Below are positions 1 through 6,848 of a stretch of 8,994 nt of DNA, in pieces. The position numbers and the translations under genes were made by a program. Source of the DNA: Cytophagaceae bacterium (lineage in GTDB: Bacteria; Bacteroidota; Bacteroidia; Cytophagales; Spirosomataceae); the NCBI GenBank assembly GCA_027485075.1, contig JAIXRT010000201.1, positions 1 to 8,994 of the forward strand, read 5' to 3'. Each line of letters begins with the position of its first letter. The first letter of the stretch is position 1. The notes under the pieces are model-generated. The model worked only from the letters and a program-made list of their open reading frames with translations, was not told the origin of the DNA and did no database searches.

Positions 1-1026
1 CGTATCTTCCAAATGCACGCGAACAAGCAAAACTCTATCGAGCGTTTAGGTGCTGGTGATATCGGTGCGGTAGTAGGTTTCAAAGACATCAAAACGGGAG
101 ATACTCTTTCTGATGAGAAACACCCAATCGTATTAGAAGCAATGGATTTCCCAGAGCCAGTTATTGGTTATGCAATCGAGCCTAAGAAAACGGCTGATGC
201 AGATAACTTCTCTAAAGCGATCACGAAATTGATCGAAGAAGATCCAACGTTACAAGTTGAATCAAACGAAGAGACTGGTCAAACGATCATCAAGGGTATG
301 GGTGAGCTTCACTTAGAGATCATCATCGACCGTATGCGTCGTGAGTTCAAAGTAGAAGTTAACCAAGGTGCTCCTCAAGTAGCTTACAAAGAGTCCTTAA
401 CGAAGACAACAGAACACCGTGAGGTTTACAAGAAACAATCAGGTGGTCGTGGTAAGTTTGCTGATATCGTATTTGAAATCGGACCAAGAGAAGATGACAA
501 ACCAGGTTTAGAATTCGTTAACAACATCGTGGGTGGTGTTATTCCGCGTGAATTCATCCCAGCAGTTCAAAAAGGATTCGAAGATGCAATGAAAACGGGT
601 GCTTTGGCTGGATATCCAATGGATTCTATGAAAGTTCGTTTATTCCACGGATCTTTCCACGATGTCGATTCAGATTCATTATCATTTGAATTAGCAGCTC
701 GTATGGGTTACAAAGAATCAGCGAAACAAGCTGGTGCGAAGTTAATGGAGCCTATCATGGCCGTTGACGTTGTTACTCCTGACGAATATACTGGACCTAT
801 CACAGGTGACTTAAACCGTCGTCGTGGTATCATGAAAGGTATGGATTCACGTCAAGGAGCTGTAATCTTGAAGGCTGATGTACCTCTTTCTGAATTATTC
901 GGTTACGTAACAGATTTACGTACGATGTCTTCAGGACGTGCAACAGCATCGTTAACGTTCTCTCACTATGAATTCGTTCCGCAAAACATCGCTGACGAAG
1001 TAGTTAAGAAAGCAAAAGGATTGTAA
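1..1026 (+). CDS. fusA: Elongation factor G, C-terminal half (5' end outside window)
   Basis: This is the GTPase that moves tRNAs and mRNA through the ribosome after each peptide bond and helps recycle ribosomes with RRF; it acts in the cytosol. The frame is open from base 1 (reading [10 protein letters not shown]), so the ATG at 13 is internal and the gene begins upstream. About 341 of the usual ~700 residues are present: the end of domain II, domain III with GMGELHLE near 296-321, domain IV with [10 protein letters not shown] near 438-467 and the tip loop FHDVDSD near 655-675 (its His corresponds to the decoding-site histidine of EF-G), and domain V with [13 protein letters not shown] near 883-921. 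The G domain lies outside the window. The TAA stop at 1024-1026 is followed at once by an intrinsic terminator, and no rpsJ follows. Identity as an EF-G is certain; whether it is the main copy or a second paralogue is not settled. Confidence 0.97.
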   Translation, partial: RIFQMHANKQNSIERLGAGDIGAVVGFKDIKTGDTLSDEKHPIVLEAMDFPEPVIGYAIEPKKTADADNFSKAITKLIEEDPTLQVESNEETGQTIIKGMGELHLEIIIDRMRREFKVEVNQGAPQVAYKESLTKTTEHREVYKKQSGGRGKFADIVFEIGPREDDKPGLEFVNNIVGGVIPREFIPAVQKGFEDAMKTGALAGYPMDSMKVRLFHGSFHDVDSDSLSFELAARMGYKESAKQAGAKLMEPIMAVDVVTPDEYTGPITGDLNRRRGIMKGMDSRQGAVILKADVPLSELFGYVTDLRTMSSGRATASLTFSHYEFVPQNIADEVVKKAKGL

Positions 1027-1043
1027 GATTCTTTGAAGATAGT

Positions 1044-1076
1044 AAAAGCCCGAACTTCACAGTTCGGGCTTTTTTT
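1044..1076 (+). terminator. Intrinsic terminator of fusA, possibly bidirectional
   Basis: A perfect GC-rich hairpin pairs AAAAGCCCGAACT (1044-1056) with AGTTCGGGCTTTT (1061-1073) around a TCAC loop, and a run of seven T occupies 1070-1076. It starts 18 bases after the fusA stop. Read on the minus strand, the same hairpin is followed by TTTT, so it may also end transcription of the acyltransferase gene that stops at 1096. The minus-strand activity is inferred and weaker. Confidence 0.93.
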
Positions 1077-1095
1077 ATGCCCAATGCAAATTCAG

Positions 1096-2130
1096 TTAGG
1101 CAACAAAATAGCGCTTAAAGGACTGAATTGGCAATTCGATCAATCGGTAGGAAACATAAGCTACCACAAACAATACGATTAATGAGCTGAGGTTGTAGGG
1201 TAATACCGGCACCGAAATCCCCATGCGCGCCGCTAACTTAAAGAACAAATCCGGCACAAGCATGTGGTACAAATAAAGGCCATAGGACATTTGGCCAATC
1301 AAACGGAGCGGTTGAACCGAAAAGAACTTCGCAAACAATCCGGGTTGCATGGCGTAAAACAACAAAGCCAACGATACCAACGATGTAAACGTTCGAAAAA
1401 ACAATTGCTTCACCAGGTCGCCATCCGAATGTTTTAAACACAACATCAGAAAGCAAAATCCCACCGGGATAATCAAACGCTTAATCCATACAGCTAATGC
1501 TGCCGACTGCCCTGCACGGAGGTAATGAGCCAGCAACGCTCCCCAAGCAAATGTATCGACACAGGAAAACATACTCACTCCCAATCCACCATACACATGA
1601 ACCGAGAAATACCGATAAACCACCCCAAAAATGACCGTAAACCACAAGAAATAAGCCCGTAAACGTGTGGCCAATAACAACATGCAAAAAGGCCAAAGCA
1701 AATAAAACTGCTCCTCCACGGAAAGTGACCAATAGGGCGAAAGCGCATCCGACCAGTTCCCATGTAACTCAATCCAATAGTTAACTAGATAAGTCCAGTA
1801 ATAACCGGGATGCGTATAAAAGTCTGTATTCACCAAAACAGAAAAACGCTGTAAAACCAACAGCCCGAACAAAACCAGAAAATAAATTGGAAAAATCCGC
1901 AGCGCCCGTCGGACCACAAAGTTTTTAAACGACCGAGCAAAAGTCCCCAAGGACTGCTGCTCCATTAAGATATTCGAAATCAAATACCCACTTAAAACAA
2001 AAAATAACGTGACACCGATTGGGCCATTTGGCATGACATTAATCCCTTGACCCTCGGGGAACCAGTGATAAACCAACACCAATAAAATCGCTAACGCGCG
2101 AACTCCGTCCAGCGCAGGGATGTATTTCAT
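1096..2130 (-). CDS. Acyltransferase 3 family membrane protein (OafA/YrhL-like)
   Basis: This is an integral inner-membrane acyltransferase that probably transfers an acetyl or other short acyl group to a cell-surface sugar such as lipopolysaccharide, exopolysaccharide or a glycan; the acceptor cannot be read from sequence. The 344 residues match the usual length of the family's membrane domain. The N-terminus has LDGVRALAI with the family's R-x10-H pair (R11 and H22), then FFVLSGYLIS (43-52), the basic RRALRIFPIY (74-83), the hallmark WSLSVEEQFYLLWP (134-147) and GQMSYGLYLYH (279-289). I count roughly ten hydrophobic segments, and no SGNH domain is attached at the C-terminus. It stands alone: it converges with fusA and diverges from the ABC ATPase gene, with no glycan cluster in view. 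ATG at 2130 is the natural start because the conserved N-terminal motif begins a few residues in. The family is certain; the substrate is unknown. Confidence 0.93.
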   Translation of the reverse strand: MKYIPALDGVRALAILLVLVYHWFPEGQGINVMPNGPIGVTLFFVLSGYLISNILMEQQSLGTFARSFKNFVVRRALRIFPIYFLVLFGLLVLQRFSVLVNTDFYTHPGYYWTYLVNYWIELHGNWSDALSPYWSLSVEEQFYLLWPFCMLLLATRLRAYFLWFTVIFGVVYRYFSVHVYGGLGVSMFSCVDTFAWGALLAHYLRAGQSAALAVWIKRLIIPVGFCFLMLCLKHSDGDLVKQLFFRTFTSLVSLALLFYAMQPGLFAKFFSVQPLRLIGQMSYGLYLYHMLVPDLFFKLAARMGISVPVLPYNLSSLIVLFVVAYVSYRLIELPIQSFKRYFVA

Positions 2131-2183
2131 AGCAACAAAACTAAGGAAAACCTCTTATCCTTCCTACGACCGTTTCATCCCCA

Positions 2184-2211
2184 CAAAATATCTTTTGTCG
2201 AAAAGTTCCAA
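2184..2211 (-). promoter_or_regulatory. Candidate promoter for the acyltransferase gene
   Basis: Reading the minus strand, TTG (2211-2209) is followed after 18 bases by TATTTTG (2190-2184). This resembles the Bacteroidota -33/-7 pattern TTG...TAnnTTTG but with the -7 box one base short. It would give a leader of roughly 45-50 bases. An exact -7 match, TAGTTTTG, lies at 2143-2136 but has no good -33 partner and would give a leaderless transcript. Which of the two is used is unclear. Confidence 0.3.
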
Positions 2212-2230
2212 GATTATCACAGGAAGCGCG

Positions 2231-2238
2231 TAATTTTG
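2231..2238 (+). promoter_or_regulatory. Candidate -7 promoter element for the ABC ATPase gene
   Basis: TAATTTTG is an exact match to the Bacteroidota -7 consensus TAnnTTTG and lies 20 bases before the ATG at 2259, giving a short leader of about 12-15 bases. I see no convincing TTG at the expected -33 spacing. The 2131-2258 gap between divergent genes therefore appears to carry promoters for both strands, and no Shine-Dalgarno site stands out. Confidence 0.45.
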
Positions 2239-2258
2239 AAACGAATTTTTCTGAAACG

Positions 2259-2969
2259 ATGACAAAAATTATAGAGACCAAGCATATTTCCAAACGCTAC
2301 GTGATGGGAGAAGAGGTAATCGACGCATTAAAAGACGTTAGTATCTCGGTAAATAAAGGAGAATATGTGGCCTTCATGGGTCCATCCGGTTCAGGAAAAT
2401 CAACCCTCATGAACATCGTAGGTTGCTTAGATACCCCCACAACAGGTTCATATGTCCTAAACGGACAAGATGTTTCTACGATGTCGGAAAATGAATTAGC
2501 CGCTGTACGAAACAAGGAAATTGGGTTTGTATTCCAAACCTTCAACTTATTGCCTCGTCAATCCGCCTTAGAAAATGTAGCCCTTCCGCTGATCTATGCC
2601 GGATATTCCAAGTCCGAACGTACACGCATTGCCATGGAAACACTTGCAGGGGTAGGACTTGAAAACCGTGCCCTTCACAAGCCAAATGAGCTTTCGGGTG
2701 GTCAAAGACAACGTGTCGCTGTGGCACGTGCGTTAGTCAATGACCCATCGATACTATTGGCCGATGAGCCAACGGGTAACCTAGACACCAAGACATCCTA
2801 TGAGATCATGGATCTCTTTGATCAATTACATAAAAAAGGCAATACCATCGTCATGGTTACCCACGAAGACGATATTGCCCAATATGCCCACCGAATCATT
2901 CGTTTACGGGATGGTATTGTCGAATCTGACACCATCAATACAAACGTTCGGAAGGTAGAAAAAATCTAA
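2259..2969 (+). CDS. ABC transporter ATP-binding protein, MacB/LolD-type
   Basis: This is a cytoplasmic ATPase subunit that would dimerise and drive a membrane permease of the MacB/FtsX/LolCE kind, as used for lipoprotein release, peptide or antibiotic efflux, or cell-envelope mechanotransmission. All nucleotide-binding motifs are intact in 236 residues: Walker [10 protein letters not shown] (41-49), Q-loop Gln93 in VFQTFNLL, signature LSGGQ (145-149), Walker B ILLADEP (165-171), D-loop NLDT (174-177) and switch His202. The stretch GCLDTPTTG after Walker A is typical of MacB/YknY-like ATPases. It is a full-length single-domain protein without a fused permease, and no permease gene lies beside it: the acyltransferase gene diverges upstream and an oxidoreductase gene converges downstream. 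Its TAA stop (2967-2969) overlaps the stop of that gene. The ATPase assignment is certain; LolD, MacB-partner and other roles cannot be separated here. Confidence 0.95.
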   Translation: MTKIIETKHISKRYVMGEEVIDALKDVSISVNKGEYVAFMGPSGSGKSTLMNIVGCLDTPTTGSYVLNGQDVSTMSENELAAVRNKEIGFVFQTFNLLPRQSALENVALPLIYAGYSKSERTRIAMETLAGVGLENRALHKPNELSGGQRQRVAVARALVNDPSILLADEPTGNLDTKTSYEIMDLFDQLHKKGNTIVMVTHEDDIAQYAHRIIRLRDGIVESDTINTNVRKVEKI

Positions 2970-4342
2970 ACCTTCACCCGGTCTGTTCCATAAGGTGCAC
3001 GCTGTGAGCGGCGTAACCAAGAGTTTGCTTCCTTATTATTCACGAAGATCTCTTTCGAAGGGTCCCATTGTAACTTACCTGGCACCTTCATCGCCACATG
3101 CGTAATTAAACAAACGGTACACGCACGATGTCCGATCTCAATCGGCGAGATAGGCTCTTTACGCGTCTCGATGCAATCTAGCCAGTTGCCATGCTGATCA
3201 TCCGAATGATACAAATGAATTTCATTTGCTCCGATCACAGAACTCAAGATTTTTGGATCTGATGCATCCAACGCCTTCGAACGTACCTTCGATGTAGGAT
3301 CAGTAGGTGTCGCCGCATAATCCCCACGCGAAACGAAAATCCAGCCTTCTGAACCTTCATAACGAATACCGTTTGGAAATCCTCCCGAAGTATACATGGT
3401 AATTCCGTTTGCGTACTCTGCTTTGGACATAAAATCTCCATGTACATTCCACAAACCAGACTTAGGAAATTCAGCTAAAGCCTCAATCGAAACAGGACCC
3501 GTGTATTCCGTATCCATTCCCCATGCTGCTGAATCAAAATGATGCTGTCCCCAACCCGTAATCATACCTGCACCAAACTGCTCCATGCGTAACCATCCCG
3601 GGCGATCATATCCTTTCTGCGGGTGAACCGCAATTTCAGTATACGGCACATAAGGCGTAGAACCTAACCACATATCATAATTAAATCCTTTGGGTACAGG
3701 CATCGCTGGCGCCGGCGGGCCAGAAGGATCACCGGGTAAACCTACTTTCACGGTATGCAATTTTCCAATACGGCCATTACGAACTAATTCTGCTGCAATC
3801 CGAAATTGCGAGGTAGACCGCTGCTGCGTCCCCACCTGCAAAATACGTCCTGTTTTCTTAATCACATTGGCGAGCTGGCGCCCTTCATGAATCGTCAACG
3901 AAGTAGGCTTTTGCAAATAAATATCTTTCCCAGCAAGTGCCGCTTCCATCGCAGGCTGCGCATGCCAAAAATCCGGTGTACTAATCATCACCGCATCAAT
4001 GTCTTTATTCAACAACATCTCCCGGTAATCGTCATACATCTTCACATCGATGTAGTTCGACTGACCTGTTTTTTTCGTATAATACTCCTCAACTAACTGC
4101 TTCGTCTCCTCTGTCCGGTGACGATCCAAATCACACACCGCCATGATACGCGCCTTCTCATGTTTCCACGTTCCTGGCAAATCATGGGTACGCGCAATAC
4201 GACCACAGCCGATTTGACCTATGTTAATTTTATTGCTTGGGGCATCTTTTCCACCCAACACATGTGCTGGAACGATCGTAGGAAATCCAAGGGTACCCAC
4301 GGCTCCCAAGGCTATGTTATTGATAAATTTTCTCCTTTTCAT
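2966..4342 (-). CDS. Gfo/Idh/MocA family oxidoreductase with Tat-type signal
   Basis: This is a predicted NAD(P)-dependent dehydrogenase or oxidoreductase acting on a sugar or sugar derivative, probably outside the cytoplasm. The N-terminus, [10 protein letters not shown] followed by a hydrophobic stretch to about residue 28, looks like a twin-arginine signal, which suits a protein exported with its cofactor bound. The Rossmann fold begins at [10 protein letters not shown] (41-50, glycines 42, 45 and 47), with the acidic end of strand 2 at VCDLD (69-73). QKP (144-146) supplies the family's usual lysine, K145. The C-terminal domain has [10 protein letters not shown] (261-270) with candidate catalytic residues His267, His268 and Asp270. 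The 458 residues are long for the family but usual for the exported Bacteroidota/Planctomycetes group. Its ATG overlaps the stop of the upstream oxidoreductase as ATGA (4342-4339), so it is the second gene of a two-gene operon. Family sure; substrate unknown. Confidence 0.93.
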   Translation of the reverse strand: MKRRKFINNIALGAVGTLGFPTIVPAHVLGGKDAPSNKINIGQIGCGRIARTHDLPGTWKHEKARIMAVCDLDRHRTEETKQLVEEYYTKKTGQSNYIDVKMYDDYREMLLNKDIDAVMISTPDFWHAQPAMEAALAGKDIYLQKPTSLTIHEGRQLANVIKKTGRILQVGTQQRSTSQFRIAAELVRNGRIGKLHTVKVGLPGDPSGPPAPAMPVPKGFNYDMWLGSTPYVPYTEIAVHPQKGYDRPGWLRMEQFGAGMITGWGQHHFDSAAWGMDTEYTGPVSIEALAEFPKSGLWNVHGDFMSKAEYANGITMYTSGGFPNGIRYEGSEGWIFVSRGDYAATPTDPTSKVRSKALDASDPKILSSVIGANEIHLYHSDDQHGNWLDCIETRKEPISPIEIGHRACTVCLITHVAMKVPGKLQWDPSKEIFVNNKEANSWLRRSQRAPYGTDRVKV

Positions 4343-5487
4343 GCTTTAATAGATATGTTGGTTGCGTTTTTCTGTGCAATTAATGCGAGTTCAGTTGCTA
4401 AGAAACAATGTGCTTGTGTCATCGCCGTTTCTGTACGATTCAACACATCATCCACGAGCAATTCGCCGTGCGGCAAATTAACATCCTTGCAATCAACATA
4501 CAAGGTCTCTTTTTTATTCACAATGTACAAATGACTCCCTGTCCCATGCGGCGAGGCAATATCGGTATTCTTACGTACCTCAATATAACCATCCGTTCCT
4601 AAAATCGTCAAACGACCATCACCCCAGGTATTCAAGCCATCTGGCGTAAACCAATCCACGCGTATGTAGCCTGAACCTTTATTACTGCGTAACATTAAAT
4701 CACCAAAGTCCTGGAATTTGGGATACTGAGGATGGTGGTGATTCGCAATTTGCGAAGCGACAACCTCTCCTTGTGTCGAACCCGTAAAATGTAAAAATTG
4801 ATCTACTTGATGTGAGGCGATATCTGTAATTATCCCTCCGTAATATTTGGTGTCAAAAAACCAGTCAGGACGCGAGTTGACACTCATCCGGTGCGGACCC
4901 GTTCCCAGCGTCTGCATCACCTTTCCAATCTTTCCTTGAGCGACCAGTTGGCTTGCCAATTCCGTCGCTTTATTTTCAAAACGCTCACTGAATGAAATCG
5001 AATAAATACGTTTCGTTTCCTTTTGAACCTTACGCACTTCGGCTAGTTGCTCTAGGCTAATAATGCCTGGCTTGTCGACCATGTAGTCTTTGCCATGCTG
5101 CATCACGCGAATCCCTAAAGGTGCACGCTCATGTGGAGTAATCGAACTCAAGACTAATTTGATCGATGGATCTTCCAAGACCTCAGCTTCACTCTTAACG
5201 AGTTTTGCTTGCGGATATCGCTTAGCGAAGTCCTTAATCAAATCCGGCTCTTTGGCATAATAGGAAACAAACTCCCCGCCTCCACGAATGATGGAATTGG
5301 CCATGGAATAAATATGTCCGTGATTAATGCCCACGACCCCAAAACGCAAACGAGGTGCGATGACCTTCTGCGAAGAACCTGTGACAAAAGAGCTGGTAGC
5401 GTCTTTAATTGAAGGCATAAATGCCAATCCGCTCAATAGACTCGCGTCGTGAAGGAACTTCCGACGATTCGAGGAACTTGATTTCAT
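4339..5487 (-). CDS. Gfo/Idh/MocA family oxidoreductase with Tat-type signal (first gene of pair)
   Basis: This is a second predicted NAD(P)-dependent sugar-type oxidoreductase, 382 residues, clearly different in sequence from its downstream partner. The N-terminus carries SNRRKFLHDA (6-15) followed by a short hydrophobic stretch to about residue 25, a likely twin-arginine signal. The Rossmann motif FGVVGINHGHIY (49-60) has His-Gly-His where other members have a plain GxGxxG ending. DKP (138-140) provides the conserved lysine K139, and GIITDIASHQVDQFL (218-232) the C-terminal-domain motif with Asp222, His226 and Asp229. Its TGA stop overlaps the ATG of the next gene, pointing to translational coupling and shared expression. 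It starts 117 bases after the rplS stop codon, with the rplS terminator in between, so it probably has its own promoter. Family sure; the reaction and any complex with the partner are unknown. Confidence 0.92.
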   Translation of the reverse strand: MKSSSSNRRKFLHDASLLSGLAFMPSIKDATSSFVTGSSQKVIAPRLRFGVVGINHGHIYSMANSIIRGGGEFVSYYAKEPDLIKDFAKRYPQAKLVKSEAEVLEDPSIKLVLSSITPHERAPLGIRVMQHGKDYMVDKPGIISLEQLAEVRKVQKETKRIYSISFSERFENKATELASQLVAQGKIGKVMQTLGTGPHRMSVNSRPDWFFDTKYYGGIITDIASHQVDQFLHFTGSTQGEVVASQIANHHHPQYPKFQDFGDLMLRSNKGSGYIRVDWFTPDGLNTWGDGRLTILGTDGYIEVRKNTDIASPHGTGSHLYIVNKKETLYVDCKDVNLPHGELLVDDVLNRTETAMTQAHCFLATELALIAQKNATNISIKA

Positions 5488-5497
5488 GATTGAATAG

Positions 5498-5520
5498 GTT
5501 TAAACTATGTTTAAAAGTTA
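5498..5520 (-). promoter_or_regulatory. Repeat-bearing upstream region of the oxidoreductase pair
   Basis: Two copies of GTTTAAA (5498-5504 and 5509-5515 on the plus strand) are spaced 11 bases apart, and the first sits within the palindrome GTTTAAAC (5498-5505). On the minus strand TAACTTTT (5520-5513) is one base from the Bacteroidota -7 consensus TAnnTTTG and overlaps the second repeat. This would place a promoter about 25-30 bases before the ATG at 5487. No matching -33 box was found, so both promoter and operator readings are tentative. Confidence 0.3.
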
Positions 5521-5552
5521 CTGGATTGAGATATCTACTGATGTGAGCCCAC

Positions 5553-5582
5553 AAAAAAAGCTGCTCATTTCTGAACAGCTTT
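5553..5582 (-). terminator. rplS: Intrinsic terminator of rplS
   Basis: Read on the minus strand, AAAGCTGTTCA (5582-5572) pairs with TGAGCAGCTTT (5567-5557) over 11 bp with one G-U wobble, around a GAAA tetraloop, and a run of seven T ends at 5553. It begins about 25 bases after the rplS stop and separates rplS from the oxidoreductase operon on the same strand. Confidence 0.92.
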
Positions 5583-5606
5583 CTTTTATATAAAAAAATC
5601 TCAAAC

Positions 5607-5960
5607 CTATTTTTTCTTCTCTTTAACACGAGCTGATTTACCTTGCTTACCACGCATGTAGTATAAACGTGCACGACGCACTTTACCACGACGCAATACT
5701 TCGATTTTATCGATGTTTGGTGATAAGATTGGGAAGATACGCTCAACACCAATACCATTAGAAATTTTACGTACTGTGAAAGTCTCACCAGCACCTGAAT
5801 TTTTACGTTGGATTACCAATCCTTGGAAAACCTGGATACGCTCCTTGTTACCCTCACGGATCTTAACGTGTACATTTACTGTGTCTCCAGCAGCGAATTC
5901 TGGATGCTCTGCTCTGCGCGTTGCATTCTCAGCTTCTACAAATTTAATTAAATCACTCAT
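5607..5960 (-). CDS. rplS: 50S ribosomal protein L19
   Basis: L19 sits at the interface between the 30S and 50S subunits and helps form an intersubunit bridge. The 117 residues match the usual ~115. Family motifs are clear: [10 protein letters not shown] (25-34), [12 protein letters not shown] (45-56), [16 protein letters not shown] (62-77) and the basic end [18 protein letters not shown] (86-103), followed by a Lys-rich tail. The start is taken as ATG at 5960 (MSDLIKF); the frame can be extended to a GTG at 5990, but that would add ten residues not seen in the family and would cut into the apparent leader. No Shine-Dalgarno site is visible; the bases before the ATG are A-rich, as is usual in Bacteroidota. 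The gene has its own promoter upstream and terminator downstream, lies between trpA and the oxidoreductase pair, and has none of the rpsP-rimM-trmD neighbours common in other phyla in view. Confidence 0.97.
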   Translation of the reverse strand: MSDLIKFVEAENATRRAEHPEFAAGDTVNVHVKIREGNKERIQVFQGLVIQRKNSGAGETFTVRKISNGIGVERIFPILSPNIDKIEVLRRGKVRRARLYYMRGKQGKSARVKEKKK

Positions 5961-5982
5961 CTGACTTTTTATTTTGTGTAAT

Positions 5983-6022
5983 ATCAGCACTTAGCGGTCA
6001 CTTCGTACATAAAATTGCTGAT
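5983..6022 (-). promoter_or_regulatory. Possible structured 5' leader of rplS
   Basis: The predicted rplS transcript begins near 6024 and has about 60 untranslated bases. Near its 5' end ATCAGCA (6022-6016, minus strand) can pair with TGCTGAT (5989-5983) over 7 bp, closing a 26-base loop that contains the direct repeat AAGTG...AAGTG. Ribosomal protein genes often carry leaders that bind their own product, and L19 leaders are known in some bacteria. That this is one is an inference from one short helix. Confidence 0.3.
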
Positions 6023-6029
6023 TGGGTTG

Positions 6030-6063
6030 CAAAGATAGAAAAAATATTTCTTTCTAAAAACAA
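6030..6063 (-). promoter_or_regulatory. Promoter of rplS (Bacteroidota type)
   Basis: On the minus strand TATCTTTG (6037-6030) matches the -7 consensus TAnnTTTG exactly, and TTG (6063-6061) stands 23 bases upstream as a -33 element, at the long end of the accepted spacing. The -33 box falls just past the trpA stop codon. Transcription would start near 6024. It implies that rplS can be expressed independently of the trp operon. Confidence 0.6.
6036..6056. repeat. AT-rich inverted repeat over the rplS promoter spacer
   Basis: On the minus strand TAGAAAGAA (6056-6048) pairs with TTTTTTCTA (6044-6036) over 9 positions including one G-U, leaving an ATA loop. It fills most of the -33/-7 spacer and its end overlaps the -7 box. 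No T-run follows, so it is a poor terminator for trpA. It may be a protein-binding site, an mRNA 3'-end structure or chance in AT-rich DNA. Confidence 0.3.
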
Positions 6064-6067
6064 TCAA

Positions 6068-6847
6068 TTACTTTTTCCCTTTAATTGATTGCACAAAACT
6101 CACGATCTCCCCACGAAGATCTTGGGCCTGCCCCAATAACTTAACAAATGCACTCCCAATAATCGCACCAGCCGCTGATTCAGAAGCTTTCAAGAAACTC
6201 GCACGATCCGATATGCCAAAGCCAATCAAGCGTGGATTTTTCAAATTCATCCCATTAATTCGTTTAAAATACGTTTCCTGGATATCTGAAATCCCCGTCT
6301 TAGCACCTGTAGTACTTGCCGAAGAAACCATATATATGAACCCGTTGCTAATCGCATCTACTTGGGCAATACGCGCATCTGTCGTTTGTGGCGTAATCAA
6401 AAAGATATTATACAACCCATATTGCTCAAAGATTGCTTGATATTCCGACTCATATTCGGCCATCGGCAAATCGGGTAAAATCACCCCATCAATACCTACT
6501 TCCGCACATTTTTTGCAAAATGCCTCCACCCCATATTGTAATACTGGATTAATGTACCCCATCAATAATACGGGAACCGTGATGGTTTGACGCATCGCTT
6601 TTAATTGCTCAAATAAATGCGCCACAGTCATTCCTTGATCTAAAGAAACTTGATTCGATTGCTGAATCGTCTCCCCATCCGCAACCGGATCTGAATACGG
6701 CATTCCGATCTCAATAATATCAACACCGCCTTCTTGCAAGGCATGTAATACCGTCATCGTATCCCCAAAATTAGGGTACCCCGCAGTCGCATATACATTC
6801 AATATCGGCTCAGTAGCCTCCGCAAATAATTTTGTAATCCGATTCAT
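6068..6847 (-). CDS. trpA: Tryptophan synthase alpha chain
   Basis: TrpA cleaves indole-3-glycerol phosphate to indole and glyceraldehyde 3-phosphate; indole is channelled to TrpB in the alpha2-beta2 complex. Family motifs are intact: YATAGYPN near the N-terminus, VDIIEIGMPYSDPVADG holding the catalytic Glu and Asp (E49 and D60 counted from the upstream ATG), LLMGYINPV, DGVILPDLP, and the phosphate-binding region GFGIS...GAIIGSAFVK. Two starts are possible. ATG at 6856 gives 262 residues and an 8-bp overlap with trpB; ATG at 6847 gives 259 residues beginning MNRI, one base after the trpB stop. I chose 6847 because Bacteroidota TrpA proteins commonly begin MNRI. It is the last gene of the trp operon, with the rplS promoter immediately downstream and no evident terminator. 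Confidence 0.96.
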   Translation of the reverse strand: MNRITKLFAEATEPILNVYATAGYPNFGDTMTVLHALQEGGVDIIEIGMPYSDPVADGETIQQSNQVSLDQGMTVAHLFEQLKAMRQTITVPVLLMGYINPVLQYGVEAFCKKCAEVGIDGVILPDLPMAEYESEYQAIFEQYGLYNIFLITPQTTDARIAQVDAISNGFIYMVSSASTTGAKTGISDIQETYFKRINGMNLKNPRLIGFGISDRASFLKASESAAGAIIGSAFVKLLGQAQDLRGEIVSFVQSIKGKK

Positions 6848-6848
6848 C

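Noticed and set aside
13..15. ATG at 13 as the start of a short EF-G-like gene
   Set aside because: The frame is open upstream to base 1 and encodes conserved EF-G sequence (RIFQ), so the gene is cut by the window edge rather than truncated.
1238..1772. Several 65-83-codon frames inside the acyltransferase gene
   Set aside because: They share the strand in other frames, are rich in Trp, Cys and Phe from out-of-frame reading, and the acyltransferase frame has clear motifs.
4118..4534. 138-codon open frame on the plus strand
   Set aside because: It lies opposite both oxidoreductase genes, spans their junction, and shows no recognisable motif; the minus-strand frames have strong family evidence.
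5405..5794. 129-codon open frame on the minus strand between rplS and the oxidoreductase
   Set aside because: It overlaps rplS in another frame and crosses the rplS terminator; the product has no protein-family character.
5961..5990. GTG-initiated N-terminal extension of L19
   Set aside because: The ten extra residues are not part of the L19 family and would occupy the untranslated leader; ATG at 5960 gives the normal length.
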